Source: CAYMUG01 sp964393575
GTDB lineage: Bacteria > Patescibacteriota > Minisyncoccia > Spechtbacterales > 2-12-FULL-38-22
NCBI GenBank assembly: GCA_964393575.1
Contig: CAYMUG010000007.1
Span: 1 to 32,937, forward strand
DNA: 32,937 nt
Direction: 5' to 3'
Part shown: positions 16,095 through 24,048 of the stretch, piece after piece
Position numbering within the stretch: position 1 is the stretch's first letter
Layout of the letters: every line of letters begins with the position of its first letter
The notes under the pieces: model-generated
Told to the model about the DNA's origin: nothing
The model's database searches: none
Seen by the model: only the letters and a program-made list of their open reading frames with translations
Made by a program: the position numbers and the translations under genes

Positions 16095-16147
16095 CAGATC
16101 CGCTCCCTCTCGCCACGCTCCCGTAACAACCGGGGGCGTTTCTTTTT
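16074..16147 (+). terminator. Terminator region after the orphan gene
   Basis: A 40-bp perfect palindrome (20-bp arms, centre GTAC at 16092-16095) is followed by a second, imperfect GC hairpin and the T run TTTCTTTTT ending near 16147. Confidence 0.7.
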
Positions 16148-16161
16148 AAGAATTACGTAAT

Positions 16162-16187
16162 TAATGCTGTAATTAATTACAGCATTT
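16162..16187. terminator. AT-rich palindrome with T run
   Basis: AATGCTGTAATT and AATTACAGCATT form a 12-bp perfect palindrome ending in a T run. It is a second possible stop for upstream transcripts or an operator for the next gene. Confidence 0.55.
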
Positions 16188-16203
16188 TTTGAGAAGCGCT
16201 CTC

Positions 16204-16232
16204 TTGTGCAGTTTTATAACCTCTGGTAATAT
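16204..16232 (+). promoter_or_regulatory. Promoter of small zinc-finger-like gene
   Basis: TTGTGC (16204-16209) and TAATAT (16227-16232) are 17 bp apart, with TGG just before the -10. The gene has an SD-like GAGAAAGG before ATG 16281. Confidence 0.55.
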
Positions 16233-16280
16233 ATGTTTTGCAAGTTACTTCCCTTCAACCGCGCGAGAGAAAGGTAAAGT

Positions 16281-16523
16281 ATGAGTGTATTTCCGGATGC
16301 AACTGAAAAGCAGAATATTTCCGCAGAAAGACGAAAATGCCCGCTGGAGGACTATCGCCGGGCGTACATTTGTGATTCCGAAGTATTAGATTACGGAGAT
16401 TTCAAGGAGCTGGAACAGCACTTTAGTATATGTTCTCTTTGCCGGGAAGAAGAAGAGAATGTAAAGGCAATGCATTCTTTTCTTATAAACGAAATCAAAG
16501 GCAAAGGCAAAAGTAGCAACTAA
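16281..16523 (+). CDS. Small putative zinc-finger (anti-sigma-like) protein
   Basis: An 80-residue soluble protein. Its central EQHFSICSLCREEEE (His47, Cys51, Cys54) has the H-x3-C-x2-C spacing of the zf-HC2/ZAS zinc-binding domain found in anti-sigma factors. There is no membrane helix after it, so if related it would be a soluble regulator. A second Cys pair (Cys20, Cys31) is nearby. Own promoter upstream and a strong terminator at 16543-16567 make it a single-gene unit. No sigma factor gene adjoins it, so a regulatory role is inferred from the motif alone. Confidence 0.6.
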   Translation: MSVFPDATEKQNISAERRKCPLEDYRRAYICDSEVLDYGDFKELEQHFSICSLCREEEENVKAMHSFLINEIKGKGKSSN

Positions 16524-16542
16524 TCGCGTAGTCCATAATTTC

Positions 16543-16567
16543 AAGGCCCGGTATTTTACCGGGCCTT
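16543..16567. terminator. Terminator between the zinc-finger gene and prfB
   Basis: AAGGCCCGGTA-TTT-TACCGGGCCTT is an 11-bp perfect stem followed by TCTC rather than a clean T run. Confidence 0.75.
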
Positions 16568-16588
16568 CTCATTAGATAAAAAAAAGAG

Positions 16589-16594
16589 TATAAT
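16589..16594 (+). promoter_or_regulatory. prfB -10 box, leaderless start
   Basis: TATAAT ends 6 bases before the ATG at 16601, so transcription should start at or beside the start codon; there is no SD. Confidence 0.6.
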
Positions 16595-16600
16595 AATTGT

Positions 16601-17702
16601 ATGGAAAGCATTAAAGATTTAGCGGAAAAACTAAATAAGTTCAAAACCAAAGTCCTCGAAGCAGAGGACCGTCTTTGACTTGCCCGAACTTAAGAAAGAA
16701 ATCAATCAACTCCGTTCTGAATCTCAGGCATATGGATTCTGGAACGATGCGCAGAGAGCCGCGCAAGTAACACAACGTCTCGCTCACCTACAGGAAGAAG
16801 TAGATTTCTGGGAAGGACTTAAGCAGGAGATACAAGATTTAGAAGATTTGCTTGAGGTTTCAAAACACGATACTGATATAAAAAAAGAAATTCAGGAGCG
16901 TCTCCGCAAACTTGAAAAAAGCTATGAAAGAGAAGAATTTAAGATATTCCTTTCCGGGGAGCACGATAAAGCGGATGCTTTTCTTTCAATTTATTCCGGC
17001 GCCGGTGGACTAGATGCGCAGGATTGGGCAAAAATGCTCCTGCGTATGTACCGGAAATATCTGGAAAACAAGAATTATGAGATCAATCTGCAGCACATAT
17101 CTTATGGAGAGGAAGACGGCGTTAAAGAAGCTACCATAGAAATAAAAGGAAACTATGCTTATGGTATTATGAAATATGAAACAGGAGTGCATAGACTTGT
17201 TAGAATTTCTCCGTTTTCCGCAAAAAAACAGAGACATACTTCATTTGCGCTTGTTGAGGTTATCCCCAAATTTGAAGAGGTAAGCGCAGAAGATATAGAG
17301 ATCCCCGAAAGTGATTTGCGTATAGATACATTTCGGGCTTCGGGTCCCGGGGGGCAGTATGTTAATACTACAGAAAGTGCGGTGCGCATAACGCATCTAC
17401 CCACAAAGGTTTCCGCATCAAGCCAAACAGAACGACTTCAGGGTTTGAATAAAGAGCGAGCTATGAAATTATTGCGATCAAAACTGTATATGTTAAAACA
17501 AAGAGAGCGTAAAGAGAAGCTGGAAGAGATGAAAGACAGTGACGCAAACCCGGAATGGGGAAACCAGATACGGAATTATGTCTTACACCCGTATCAGCTG
17601 GTGAAGGATACAAGGACAGGAGTGGAAACAAGTAATGTTGAGGAAGTTCTGGATGGAAAGTTGGACAAATTTATTGATGAAGAGATTAAGAAATTAAAGT
17701 AA
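16601..17702 (+). CDS. prfB: Peptide chain release factor 2 with programmed +1 frameshift
   Basis: RF2 recognises UGA and UAA. The gene is in two frames: 25 codons from ATG 16601 to the in-frame TGA at 16676-16678, then the main frame from 16677. The slip site CTTTGAC (16673-16679) and an SD-like GAGGA a few bases upstream match the classic prfB autoregulatory frameshift. The joined product is about 366 residues, the usual RF2 length. The SPF tripeptide (VRISPFSAKKQRHTSFA) is the stop-reading motif, and ASGPGGQYVN carries the catalytic GGQ. When RF2 is scarce the ribosome pauses at UGA and shifts; when abundant it terminates. A plain ORF caller would start it wrongly at TTG 16680. Confidence 0.96.
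16673..16679 (+). promoter_or_regulatory. prfB +1 frameshift site
   Basis: CTT-TGA-C: tRNA-Leu slips from CTT to TTT at the in-frame stop. An internal GAGGA (about 16664-16668) upstream can pair with 16S rRNA and stimulate the shift. Confidence 0.93.
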
Positions 17703-17800
17703 TTTCCAATGTTAAATATCCAATACTCCAATTATCCTCAATTTATTTGGACGGTTTATTATTCATTGGTCATTGGTAATTGATAATTGATGATTTAGCG
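17703..17800. repeat. AT-rich degenerate repeat before ftsE
   Basis: AATTTCCAATGTTAAATATCCAATACTCC on one side and ATTGGTCATTGGTAATTGATAATTG on the other give a weak inverted repeat of CCAAT/ATTGG units. It is of the same style as, but less similar to, the elements before rnhA-like, murJ and ftsX. No gene. Confidence 0.4.
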
Positions 17801-17808
17801 AAGCGCAT

Positions 17809-18492
17809 ATGTTAATTTTTCAGGAAGTAACCAAAGAATATCCGCCGGATATGAAAGCATTAGACAATGCCTCTTTTCGTGTGCATGAGGGAGAATTTGT
17901 TTCTTTAGTCGGTAGAAGCGGAGCCGGTAAAAGTACTATACTAAAACTTCTTCTTCGGGAAGAAGAACCGACAAAAGGAAAAATTTTCTTTCAGGGTGTT
18001 GATGTAAGTACTTTTCATGCCTCGGAACTACCTTATTACAGAAGAAAAGTAACCTCGGTTTTTCAGGACTTTAAACTTTTATCCACCAAAAATGTTTTTG
18101 AAAATGTAGCTTTTGCTATGGAGGCCGCGGGAAAAAGCAAGGAAGAGATAAGAGAAGATGTGCCTCAGTCGCTTGATGTTGTGGGTCTTTCCGGTAAAGA
18201 AAAACGCTTCCCGCATGAACTTTCCGGAGGCGAAAAACAAAGGGTAGCAATGGCACGCGCACTTGTACAACAACCCGAGCTTCTTGCTGCTGACGAACCC
18301 ACCGGAAATCTGGACCCGATACACACTTGGGATATTATTAACCTTTTGTTAAAAATAAATAAGCTGGGGACGGCCGTGATTCTGGCAACTCACGATGAAA
18401 ATATAGTTAATTCACTGGACAAAAGGGTGATAAGCGTACACGGCGGTGCTATTATTAAAGATGCTAAGAAAGGGAAGTACCAAATTAAGTAA
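17809..18492 (+). CDS. ftsE: Cell division ATP-binding protein FtsE
   Basis: A 227-residue ABC ATPase that pairs with FtsX at the septum and couples ATP binding to control of cell-wall hydrolases. Walker A is GRSGAGKST (35-43), the Q-loop is VFQDFKLL, the signature is LSGGEKQR and Walker B is LLAADEPTGNLDP, followed by the switch His in ATHDE. The length matches FtsE. The ATG at 17809 has no SD. ftsX lies 223 bp downstream rather than overlapping as in most bacteria, because a repeat element sits between the two genes. Confidence 0.95.
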   Translation: MLIFQEVTKEYPPDMKALDNASFRVHEGEFVSLVGRSGAGKSTILKLLLREEEPTKGKIFFQGVDVSTFHASELPYYRRKVTSVFQDFKLLSTKNVFENVAFAMEAAGKSKEEIREDVPQSLDVVGLSGKEKRFPHELSGGEKQRVAMARALVQQPELLAADEPTGNLDPIHTWDIINLLLKINKLGTAVILATHDENIVNSLDKRVISVHGGAIIKDAKKGKYQIK

Positions 18493-18524
18493 ACTCAGCC
18501 TGCCGGCGGACTCGCAGTAACGCG

Positions 18525-18675
18525 TAATATGCAAACCACAAATCTTAAGGACACAAGATACAAACAAATTACAACAAACAAACCTCAAATAATAAAACAA
18601 AAAGTTTTTAATTTCTAATTTGAGATTTGTTTGTGTCCTTGCATCCTTTTAATTTGGAGTTTAATTTAGTTTAAG
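18525..18675. repeat. AT-rich inverted-repeat element between ftsE and ftsX (copy 4)
   Basis: AAGGACACAAGATACAAACAAATTAC pairs in part with GATTTGTTTGTGTCCTTG across a loop, and the tail ATCCTTTTAATTTGGA matches copy 1. It separates two genes whose products form one complex. No ORF. Confidence 0.65.
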
Positions 18676-18715
18676 GATTATTTATTACTGTCTTGTGAGC
18701 ATGAGTTAATAAACT

Positions 18716-19624
18716 ATGACAAATTTATTCAGAGTTCTAAAATATAGTTGGAAAAATTTTTCAAGAAACCTGTGGCTGTCTGTGGCGACTTTGTTTATGA
18801 TGTTTGTAGCACTCGCTGTTGTAGGGGGGCTTTTTCTTTTTAATGCCTCACTAAATACTTTTGTGGCCGGTCTGGAGGATAAGGTAGATGTAAGCGTTTA
18901 TTTTAATAAAGATGCTGAAGAAAGCGATATTTTAAATATTAAGTCACAACTTGAAGATCACAACAACGTAAGGTTTGTGCAGTATACTTCGCGCGATGAG
19001 GCGCTTGATGTATTTACAAGCCAACACGAGGATAACGAAGTATTAATTGAATCACTTAATGAGTTGGATGATAACCCGCTTCAGGCGTCTTTAAACATTA
19101 AAGCGCACAATCCGCAGCAATTCAGCGGGGTTGTTTCTTATATAGAAAACCTTGATAATGCCTCGGCAACAATAGACAATATTAATTTTAAGGAAAACCA
19201 ACAAGTTATAGAAAGTATAAGCAATATTTCTGAAGGCGCTACCAAAACCGGTATAGGGTTTATGGCGGTGCTTACAGTACTTGTAGTTTTCGTAACATTT
19301 AACACAATACGTCTCGCTATTTATACAGCTCGCGATGAAATACAGATTATGAAATTAGTAGGCGGGAGTAATTGGTTTGTGCGTTCTCCTTTCGTTATAA
19401 CCGGAGGTCTTTACGGTGTTTTCTCCGGATTAATAGTATTGGGCTTTTTCTTTGGGGGAACATGGCTCTTGGATACACGACTGCCTCTTATTTTTGCTGA
19501 ACTTGACTTATATGGTTATCTCTTGAGTAACGCGCTTCAGTTTTCCGCCGCGATAATAGGAGGAGGAGTGCTTTTGGGTATGTCTTCCTCGTATTTGGCT
19601 GTCAGAAAGCACTTAAAAATGTAA
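18716..19624 (+). CDS. ftsX: Cell division protein FtsX
   Basis: A 302-residue permease-like membrane partner of FtsE. A first helix at about 21-43 (VATLFMMFVALAVVGGLFLF) is followed by an extracytoplasmic domain of about 110 residues starting DKVDVSVYFNKDAEESDI, the typical FtsX PLD region. Three more helices follow from about residue 180, with the FtsX-type loop ARDEIQIMKLVGGSNWFVRSPFV between helices 2 and 3. The length is normal. FtsX usually activates a periplasmic or surface peptidoglycan hydrolase; no such gene adjoins it here. Confidence 0.93.
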   Translation: MTNLFRVLKYSWKNFSRNLWLSVATLFMMFVALAVVGGLFLFNASLNTFVAGLEDKVDVSVYFNKDAEESDILNIKSQLEDHNNVRFVQYTSRDEALDVFTSQHEDNEVLIESLNELDDNPLQASLNIKAHNPQQFSGVVSYIENLDNASATIDNINFKENQQVIESISNISEGATKTGIGFMAVLTVLVVFVTFNTIRLAIYTARDEIQIMKLVGGSNWFVRSPFVITGGLYGVFSGLIVLGFFFGGTWLLDTRLPLIFAELDLYGYLLSNALQFSAAIIGGGVLLGMSSSYLAVRKHLKM

Positions 19625-19646
19625 GCCGTTCTCTCGCTTTTCAGTA

Positions 19647-19676
19647 TTGACGCCGCGCTATATCGCGTGGTATTTT
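19647..19676 (+). promoter_or_regulatory. Promoter of the one-carbon cassette
   Basis: TTGACG (19647-19652) and TATTTT (19671-19676) are 18 bp apart, with TGG before the -10. The near-palindrome CGCGCTATATCGCG lies between the boxes and could be an operator. Confidence 0.5.
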
Positions 19677-19683
19677 TTTACTC

Positions 19684-19731
19684 AGAGCTTTTTAGCTCTT
19701 TTAATGCAGCAGCTCCTGAAAGGAGAGAGAG
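19684..19731 (+). promoter_or_regulatory. Structured leader covering the SD of the first C1 gene
   Basis: AGAGCTTTTTAGCTCT is a hairpin with T run, then CTCCTGAAAGGAG pairs the SD (AAGGAG) with a local anti-SD. Alternative pairing between AGCTC and GAGCT elements is possible. This could control translation, but it matches no riboswitch class I know. Confidence 0.4.
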
Positions 19732-22338
19732 GTGACTGAAGTTCCCAAAGACGCGGATGCAGTAGTTATAGGAGCCGGCATTGTTGGTTGTTCTTTAATA
19801 TATCATCTTGCGTTTGAAAAAGGATGGCGTAATCTGGTGATTATTGATAAGGGTCAGATTCCGACTGATATCGGATCTACCGGGCATGCTTCCGACTTCA
19901 TCTTTAATACAGGCGTAAACGAGTATACACTCTGGTCTACCCATTACAGTAGGGAGTTTTTCGGATCTCTGGGAAATTTTGAAAGACCCGGCGGTCTTGA
20001 GCTTGCCGAAAAAGATGACTTTGCCCGTGTTGAGGAATTAAAGCGGAAAAAGACAGGCGACCAGGCATTCGGCACCGGAGAGATGCGCATTGTTAGCGCA
20101 AAAGAGGCAGCGGAGATTCACCCTTACCTTGATTCCTCTGCTCTTGAATGCGGTTTGTATGACCCGAACGCAGGGTTGGTTGTACCCCGTTCTGTCCAGG
20201 TTGCAGGTAATTTGGTCCAAAAAGCGGAAGAAGCGGGAGCTGTACAGAAGTTCCCCGGTACTCCCGTAACAAATATTGAAATTGAGGACGGACGCGTCCG
20301 CGGTGTACATACTCCCAAGGGCTTTATCCGCACTCCTGTTGTTGCAAGCGCCATGGGGATGTGGGGCCCTCTGCTTGACGATATTGCCGGAGTTGAGGTG
20401 CCGTTGATGCCTATTGAGCACCCGCTTCTTTTCTTTGGTCCTGTTGAAGAATTAAAAGGTCCTGAACATAAGGGTAAGTACATTGTGTATCCTCTTCTTC
20501 GTGTTCAGAGTGCCGCGGCGTATGCCAGAGATACCGGAGCTTTCGCTCCCGGCGGAGAGCACGGAATGTTTGAGCTGGGGTACTATGAAATGCATAAACC
20601 CCGTCTTGTCCATGCCGATAATATCGCAGAAGAGCCGGAAGGAAGGTTTTCTCCTTCTATGCACAAAATTTATCGGCCTGAGCAGGGAGAAGACGCAGGT
20701 AGTATGGAAGAAGCCGCTCTTAATACAGCTGAACCCGCTATTGAAGCTATATCCAATGTGTTCCCCGGCTTTCTTAACCTCGGCCTTAACGCAAAGGGTT
20801 CGTTTAACGGACTTCTTTCGGTAACGCCGGACGGCGGTTCCCTGCTCGGTGAATTCCCCAACGTCCATGGCTTGTGGTCTTTCCACGCCGTTTGGATTAA
20901 GGAGGGTCCCGGAGTAGGCAAGGTCGGTGCTGACCTGATAAACGGAGATACGCCTCCTGTTGATATTCACGGGGCGGATATAAATAGGTTCTATCCGGTC
21001 AACAAGAAACCGGAAAATGTTGAAGGCAGAAGTTACGAAATCGCGCAAAAGATTTACGGAGTCGTTCATGACCGCGAACCCTTTGAAAGCGGTCGCGAGC
21101 AGCGTTATAGTCCGATGTATGCGCGTGAGAAAGAGTTCGGCGGATTTTTCCTGGAGGCCGCCGGCTGGGAGCGCGCTCATGCTTACAAATATAATGAGGA
21201 CCTTCTAAATCGTTACCGTCATCTTATTCCGGAGCGAGAGAATGAATGGGATGCCCGTCATTTCTCTGAAATTTCAAATGCAGAGCATCTGGAGATGAGC
21301 AGAGATGTCGGTATGGTTAACCTTACACACTTCGCGATTTACGATATTACCGGTCCTGATGCAGAGGCTCTTCTTGAATATCTCTCTGTGGCGCGCGTTG
21401 GAGGCGAAAAGGTTCCTCCGGGTAAAGCTGTATACACAAACTTCCTTACCCGGGAAGGTGGCATACTCGCTGACTTAACTATTACACGGCTTAGCGAGAA
21501 GGGTTATCGCGTTGTGTGCGGTGGCGATACAGGCCATCGGGACCTTCAGTGGATAAGCAAAATGCGTGATGATTTCGGATTTAATGCGGATATTGAAGAC
21601 AAGACGCATCAGCTTGCCACTATTGGCTTCTGGGGTCCCAACGCCCAGGAGGTTATGGGCAGATTCGTGGAAGATCCGGACCAGCTGTCTAAAGGAAATC
21701 TTCCCTTCCTCTATTCCAAGCATATCAACATAGGCAAGGTTCCGGCTTGGTTTCTCAATATTTCTTATGTGAGAGAGCGCGGATGGGAGATTTATCTCCC
21801 GTTTGATGATTCCGCTCTGGAGGTTTGGGATACTCTGCTTAATGCCGGCGTGAGGCCCATCGGAATTGAAACTTATGCCCTTAGTCGTCGTGTAGAAAAC
21901 AGCTTGCGTCTTCAGGACGTGGAGTTGAAAACTCATTATAATCTGTACGAGGCGGGTCTTGCCCGACCCAAGGTTAAAGAAAATGATTTCTGGGGTAAAG
22001 CGGCTTACCTGGAACAGCGCAAGCGCTTCCACCAGGACGCGCTACTCTGTACTTTGAACGTGGACAATAATGTGGACGGAAATGGTGTGCCTAGATACTT
22101 TGTCGGTCACGGTCCCATTAAGCGGCCTGATACCGGCGAGGTTTTGGTTGACGGCCAAGGCAGGCGTTCATATTTCACAACTGTGGCTTTTGGCCCCTCT
22201 GTAGGTAAGCAGCTCATGATGGCTTACATTCCTTTTGAGTACGCCCATGAAGGACAAACCTTTATGGCTGAGTACTTTGGAGAAGATTTCCCGGTTGCTA
22301 TAGAAAAGGTAGGGTATAAGCCCGTATATAATCCTTAA
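19732..22338 (+). CDS. FAD-dependent dimethylglycine/sarcosine dehydrogenase-like protein fused to GcvT
   Basis: An 868-residue two-part enzyme. Residues 9-40 hold the FAD Rossmann motif GAGIVG and its acidic end; GSTGHAS around His52 aligns with the STWHAAG site where mitochondrial dimethylglycine dehydrogenase binds FAD covalently. The oxidoreductase part runs to about 430, followed by folate-binding GcvT N and C domains to the end. Such enzymes oxidise an N-methyl group (dimethylglycine, sarcosine or a relative) and pass the carbon to tetrahydrofolate as methylene-THF. The start is GTG with SD AAAGGAG. It leads three codirectional folate genes. The exact methyl donor is not shown by sequence; electron acceptors (ETF or other) are not encoded nearby. 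Confidence 0.83.
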   Translation: MTEVPKDADAVVIGAGIVGCSLIYHLAFEKGWRNLVIIDKGQIPTDIGSTGHASDFIFNTGVNEYTLWSTHYSREFFGSLGNFERPGGLELAEKDDFARVEELKRKKTGDQAFGTGEMRIVSAKEAAEIHPYLDSSALECGLYDPNAGLVVPRSVQVAGNLVQKAEEAGAVQKFPGTPVTNIEIEDGRVRGVHTPKGFIRTPVVASAMGMWGPLLDDIAGVEVPLMPIEHPLLFFGPVEELKGPEHKGKYIVYPLLRVQSAAAYARDTGAFAPGGEHGMFELGYYEMHKPRLVHADNIAEEPEGRFSPSMHKIYRPEQGEDAGSMEEAALNTAEPAIEAISNVFPGFLNLGLNAKGSFNGLLSVTPDGGSLLGEFPNVHGLWSFHAVWIKEGPGVGKVGADLINGDTPPVDIHGADINRFYPVNKKPENVEGRSYEIAQKIYGVVHDREPFESGREQRYSPMYAREKEFGGFFLEAAGWERAHAYKYNEDLLNRYRHLIPERENEWDARHFSEISNAEHLEMSRDVGMVNLTHFAIYDITGPDAEALLEYLSVARVGGEKVPPGKAVYTNFLTREGGILADLTITRLSEKGYRVVCGGDTGHRDLQWISKMRDDFGFNADIEDKTHQLATIGFWGPNAQEVMGRFVEDPDQLSKGNLPFLYSKHINIGKVPAWFLNISYVRERGWEIYLPFDDSALEVWDTLLNAGVRPIGIETYALSRRVENSLRLQDVELKTHYNLYEAGLARPKVKENDFWGKAAYLEQRKRFHQDALLCTLNVDNNVDGNGVPRYFVGHGPIKRPDTGEVLVDGQGRRSYFTTVAFGPSVGKQLMMAYIPFEYAHEGQTFMAEYFGEDFPVAIEKVGYKPVYNP

Positions 22339-22367
22339 TATCACTACTAATAACTGAGAACATTCCG

Positions 22368-22392
22368 CCGCCGGTATTCGCCGGCGGTTTTT
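22368..22392 (+). terminator. Hairpin after the FAD-GcvT gene
   Basis: CCGCCGG-TATTCG-CCGGCGG with a T run of five. It separates the first two cassette genes. Confidence 0.8.
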
Positions 22393-22478
22393 ATATTGCG
22401 TCACGAAATATTTTCTGGTATATTTCAGGTAGTTTCTTAATAGTAATGTTAAAACCGAGCGCAAAGGAGAGTGTGTAT

Positions 22479-23969
22479 ATGACCACCGGAGTGCCCCATC
22501 CGATTCCTTCGCCTACCCAGACTGCTCCATCTCAAGGACGCAGTGCGCGTAGAAAAAATCTGCGTTATTCACCTCATCACGCCGGATATCTTTGTGACTG
22601 GCAGCGTTTGCCCCACGGAGTATGGCATAATTTACTGCTCCGGGAAGGAGCGCATTTGTGGGACGTGTACAACAGAACGCCTCACGCGCGCCAGATTATA
22701 CCCGGACGTGAAGGTCTTATGAAAGAACTTGATCATCTTCTTCATGGAGTTACCTTGTGGGGAGTACACGTTGAACACCAGGTGCAAATTAAAGGTGAAA
22801 ACGCTCCTGAATTCATTGATTTTGTTGTTTCCCGCGAAGTTGAAACAGAAATTCCTCCGGGAGCATGTAAATATGTCGCACTTTCGGGTCCTGACGGGGG
22901 TATCTACAATGACCCCGTCCTTCTGCGTCCCACGGAAAACGAGTTTTGGTTAAGTATTTCTGACTCTAATGTTTATAAAGCCCTTGATAGTTTGCTTATC
23001 GGATTTAATCAAAGTAGCATCAACGGCGACAGAGGTAGATTTCTTAAAGATACAGGAGATCCCTCAGTTCAGATTAAAGAGTTGGATGTAGCCCCTGTAC
23101 AAATTCAGGGCCCGAAATCTCCGCCTCTTATGAAAAAGCTGTTCGGCAAGCAAATTCTGGATATACCCTACTATAGTTTGCAGGATAATCAAATTAACGG
23201 TCTTGATGTTACCATTTCGCGTACCGGCTTTTCCAACGTTCCGGGTTTTGAAATTTACCTTCATGACGCAACTAAACACGCTGAATCTTTTTGGTTTTAC
23301 ATATTAGAGCAGGGTGAAGAATTCGGCCTTCAGGTTATTGCCCCCTCTCATCCTCAGCGGTTGGCAACGGGCATACTTTCCTGGGGCCAGGATATGGACT
23401 GGAACGATACTGTTCTTGACTCGCGCCTTGAGTGGCAGTTCCATCGCCCGCACGATGCCAAGACCGGGCAGTTGCTTACCGATACGGAGGAAAAAAAGCG
23501 CGCCCGTTCTGAGGGGCGTCTTGTCTATCATCCGAAAGCCGGCGATTTTCTCGGCAAAGAAGCACTTACCAGAATTGCCGAAGAAGGTGTTTCAACACGG
23601 CTTGTCGGCCTGAAAGTTAAGAGCAGAAAGAAATTTTTGCATTACGATGACAGCCGGGATTACTTGTGGGTTTTGACTCCGGATGGGAAAACATTTGTAG
23701 GTTATGTAACAAGTATTTTCTGGCATCCTGTGGTGGGTTCTAATCTTGCATTTGCGCGAATTAGTACTCACTATCTGGATATGAAAGACGGTATTAGAGA
23801 AAATTCTGATGCAGGAACCGAATTCAAGGTAGTTGTTCCTTACGACAACCCGGAAATTGATGAGTGCGGTAATGTTGACCCCAATAGTTTGTATCTTGCT
23901 GACGCGCATGTTGCCAAAGTTCCTTTTAGCCCCAAACAGGCAGGGGGCGACCTGAAGAAGTACGTCTGA
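22479..23969 (+). CDS. GcvT-family demethylase resembling DmdA
   Basis: 496 residues from ATG 22479, chosen because AAAGGAG lies 9 bases upstream; an ATG at 22446 is in frame but has no SD. Motifs DGGIYNDPVLL (139-149), WLSISDSNV, VQIQGPKSPPL (207-217), SRTGFSNVPGFEIYL (247-261) and GILSWGQDMDWND match the pattern of DMSP demethylase DmdA within the GcvT superfamily. DmdA moves a methyl group from dimethylsulfoniopropionate to THF, giving 5-methyl-THF. At 496 residues it is longer than typical DmdA (about 370), closer to LigM/DesA O-demethylases in size but not in motifs. It probably makes methyl-THF from an S- or N-methyl donor; the donor is unknown. It ends in TGA. Confidence 0.72.
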   Translation: MTTGVPHPIPSPTQTAPSQGRSARRKNLRYSPHHAGYLCDWQRLPHGVWHNLLLREGAHLWDVYNRTPHARQIIPGREGLMKELDHLLHGVTLWGVHVEHQVQIKGENAPEFIDFVVSREVETEIPPGACKYVALSGPDGGIYNDPVLLRPTENEFWLSISDSNVYKALDSLLIGFNQSSINGDRGRFLKDTGDPSVQIKELDVAPVQIQGPKSPPLMKKLFGKQILDIPYYSLQDNQINGLDVTISRTGFSNVPGFEIYLHDATKHAESFWFYILEQGEEFGLQVIAPSHPQRLATGILSWGQDMDWNDTVLDSRLEWQFHRPHDAKTGQLLTDTEEKKRARSEGRLVYHPKAGDFLGKEALTRIAEEGVSTRLVGLKVKSRKKFLHYDDSRDYLWVLTPDGKTFVGYVTSIFWHPVVGSNLAFARISTHYLDMKDGIRENSDAGTEFKVVVPYDNPEIDECGNVDPNSLYLADAHVAKVPFSPKQAGGDLKKYV

Positions 23970-23980
23970 CATATTTTCCA

Positions 23981-24024
23981 GCCCGCTGTGGAACGACCTA
24001 ACTACTACACGGCGGGCATTTTTT
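23981..24024 (+). terminator. Terminator/attenuator before the MetF-like gene
   Basis: GCCCGCTGTG and CACGGCGGGC pair (one wobble) around a loop, followed by six T residues. The SD of the next gene lies just after it. Confidence 0.75.
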
Positions 24025-24048
24025 ATCCCGGAAAAGGGGGTTCAGCTT

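Noticed and set aside
15512..16129. Minus-strand ORFs running through the N gap
   Set aside because: They depend on 100 undefined bases and repeat the 44-bp flank twice; they are artefacts of the scaffold join and shadows of the orphan gene.
19625..19731. Glycine or folate (THF) riboswitch before the C1 cassette
   Set aside because: The leader is under 60 nt from the likely start and lacks the conserved cores of the glycine and THF riboswitch classes; only simple hairpins are visible.
20452..21180. A 242-codon ORF antisense to the FAD-GcvT gene
   Set aside because: It is a shadow of a well-supported reading frame; the translation has no domain pattern and there is no SD or promoter. The same applies to other antisense ORFs, such as 3590-4066, 21475-22032 and 27089-27514.
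22446..22478. Upstream ATG start for the DmdA-like gene
   Set aside because: It lacks an SD, and its extra 11 codons contain the AAAGGAG that serves the ATG at 22479.
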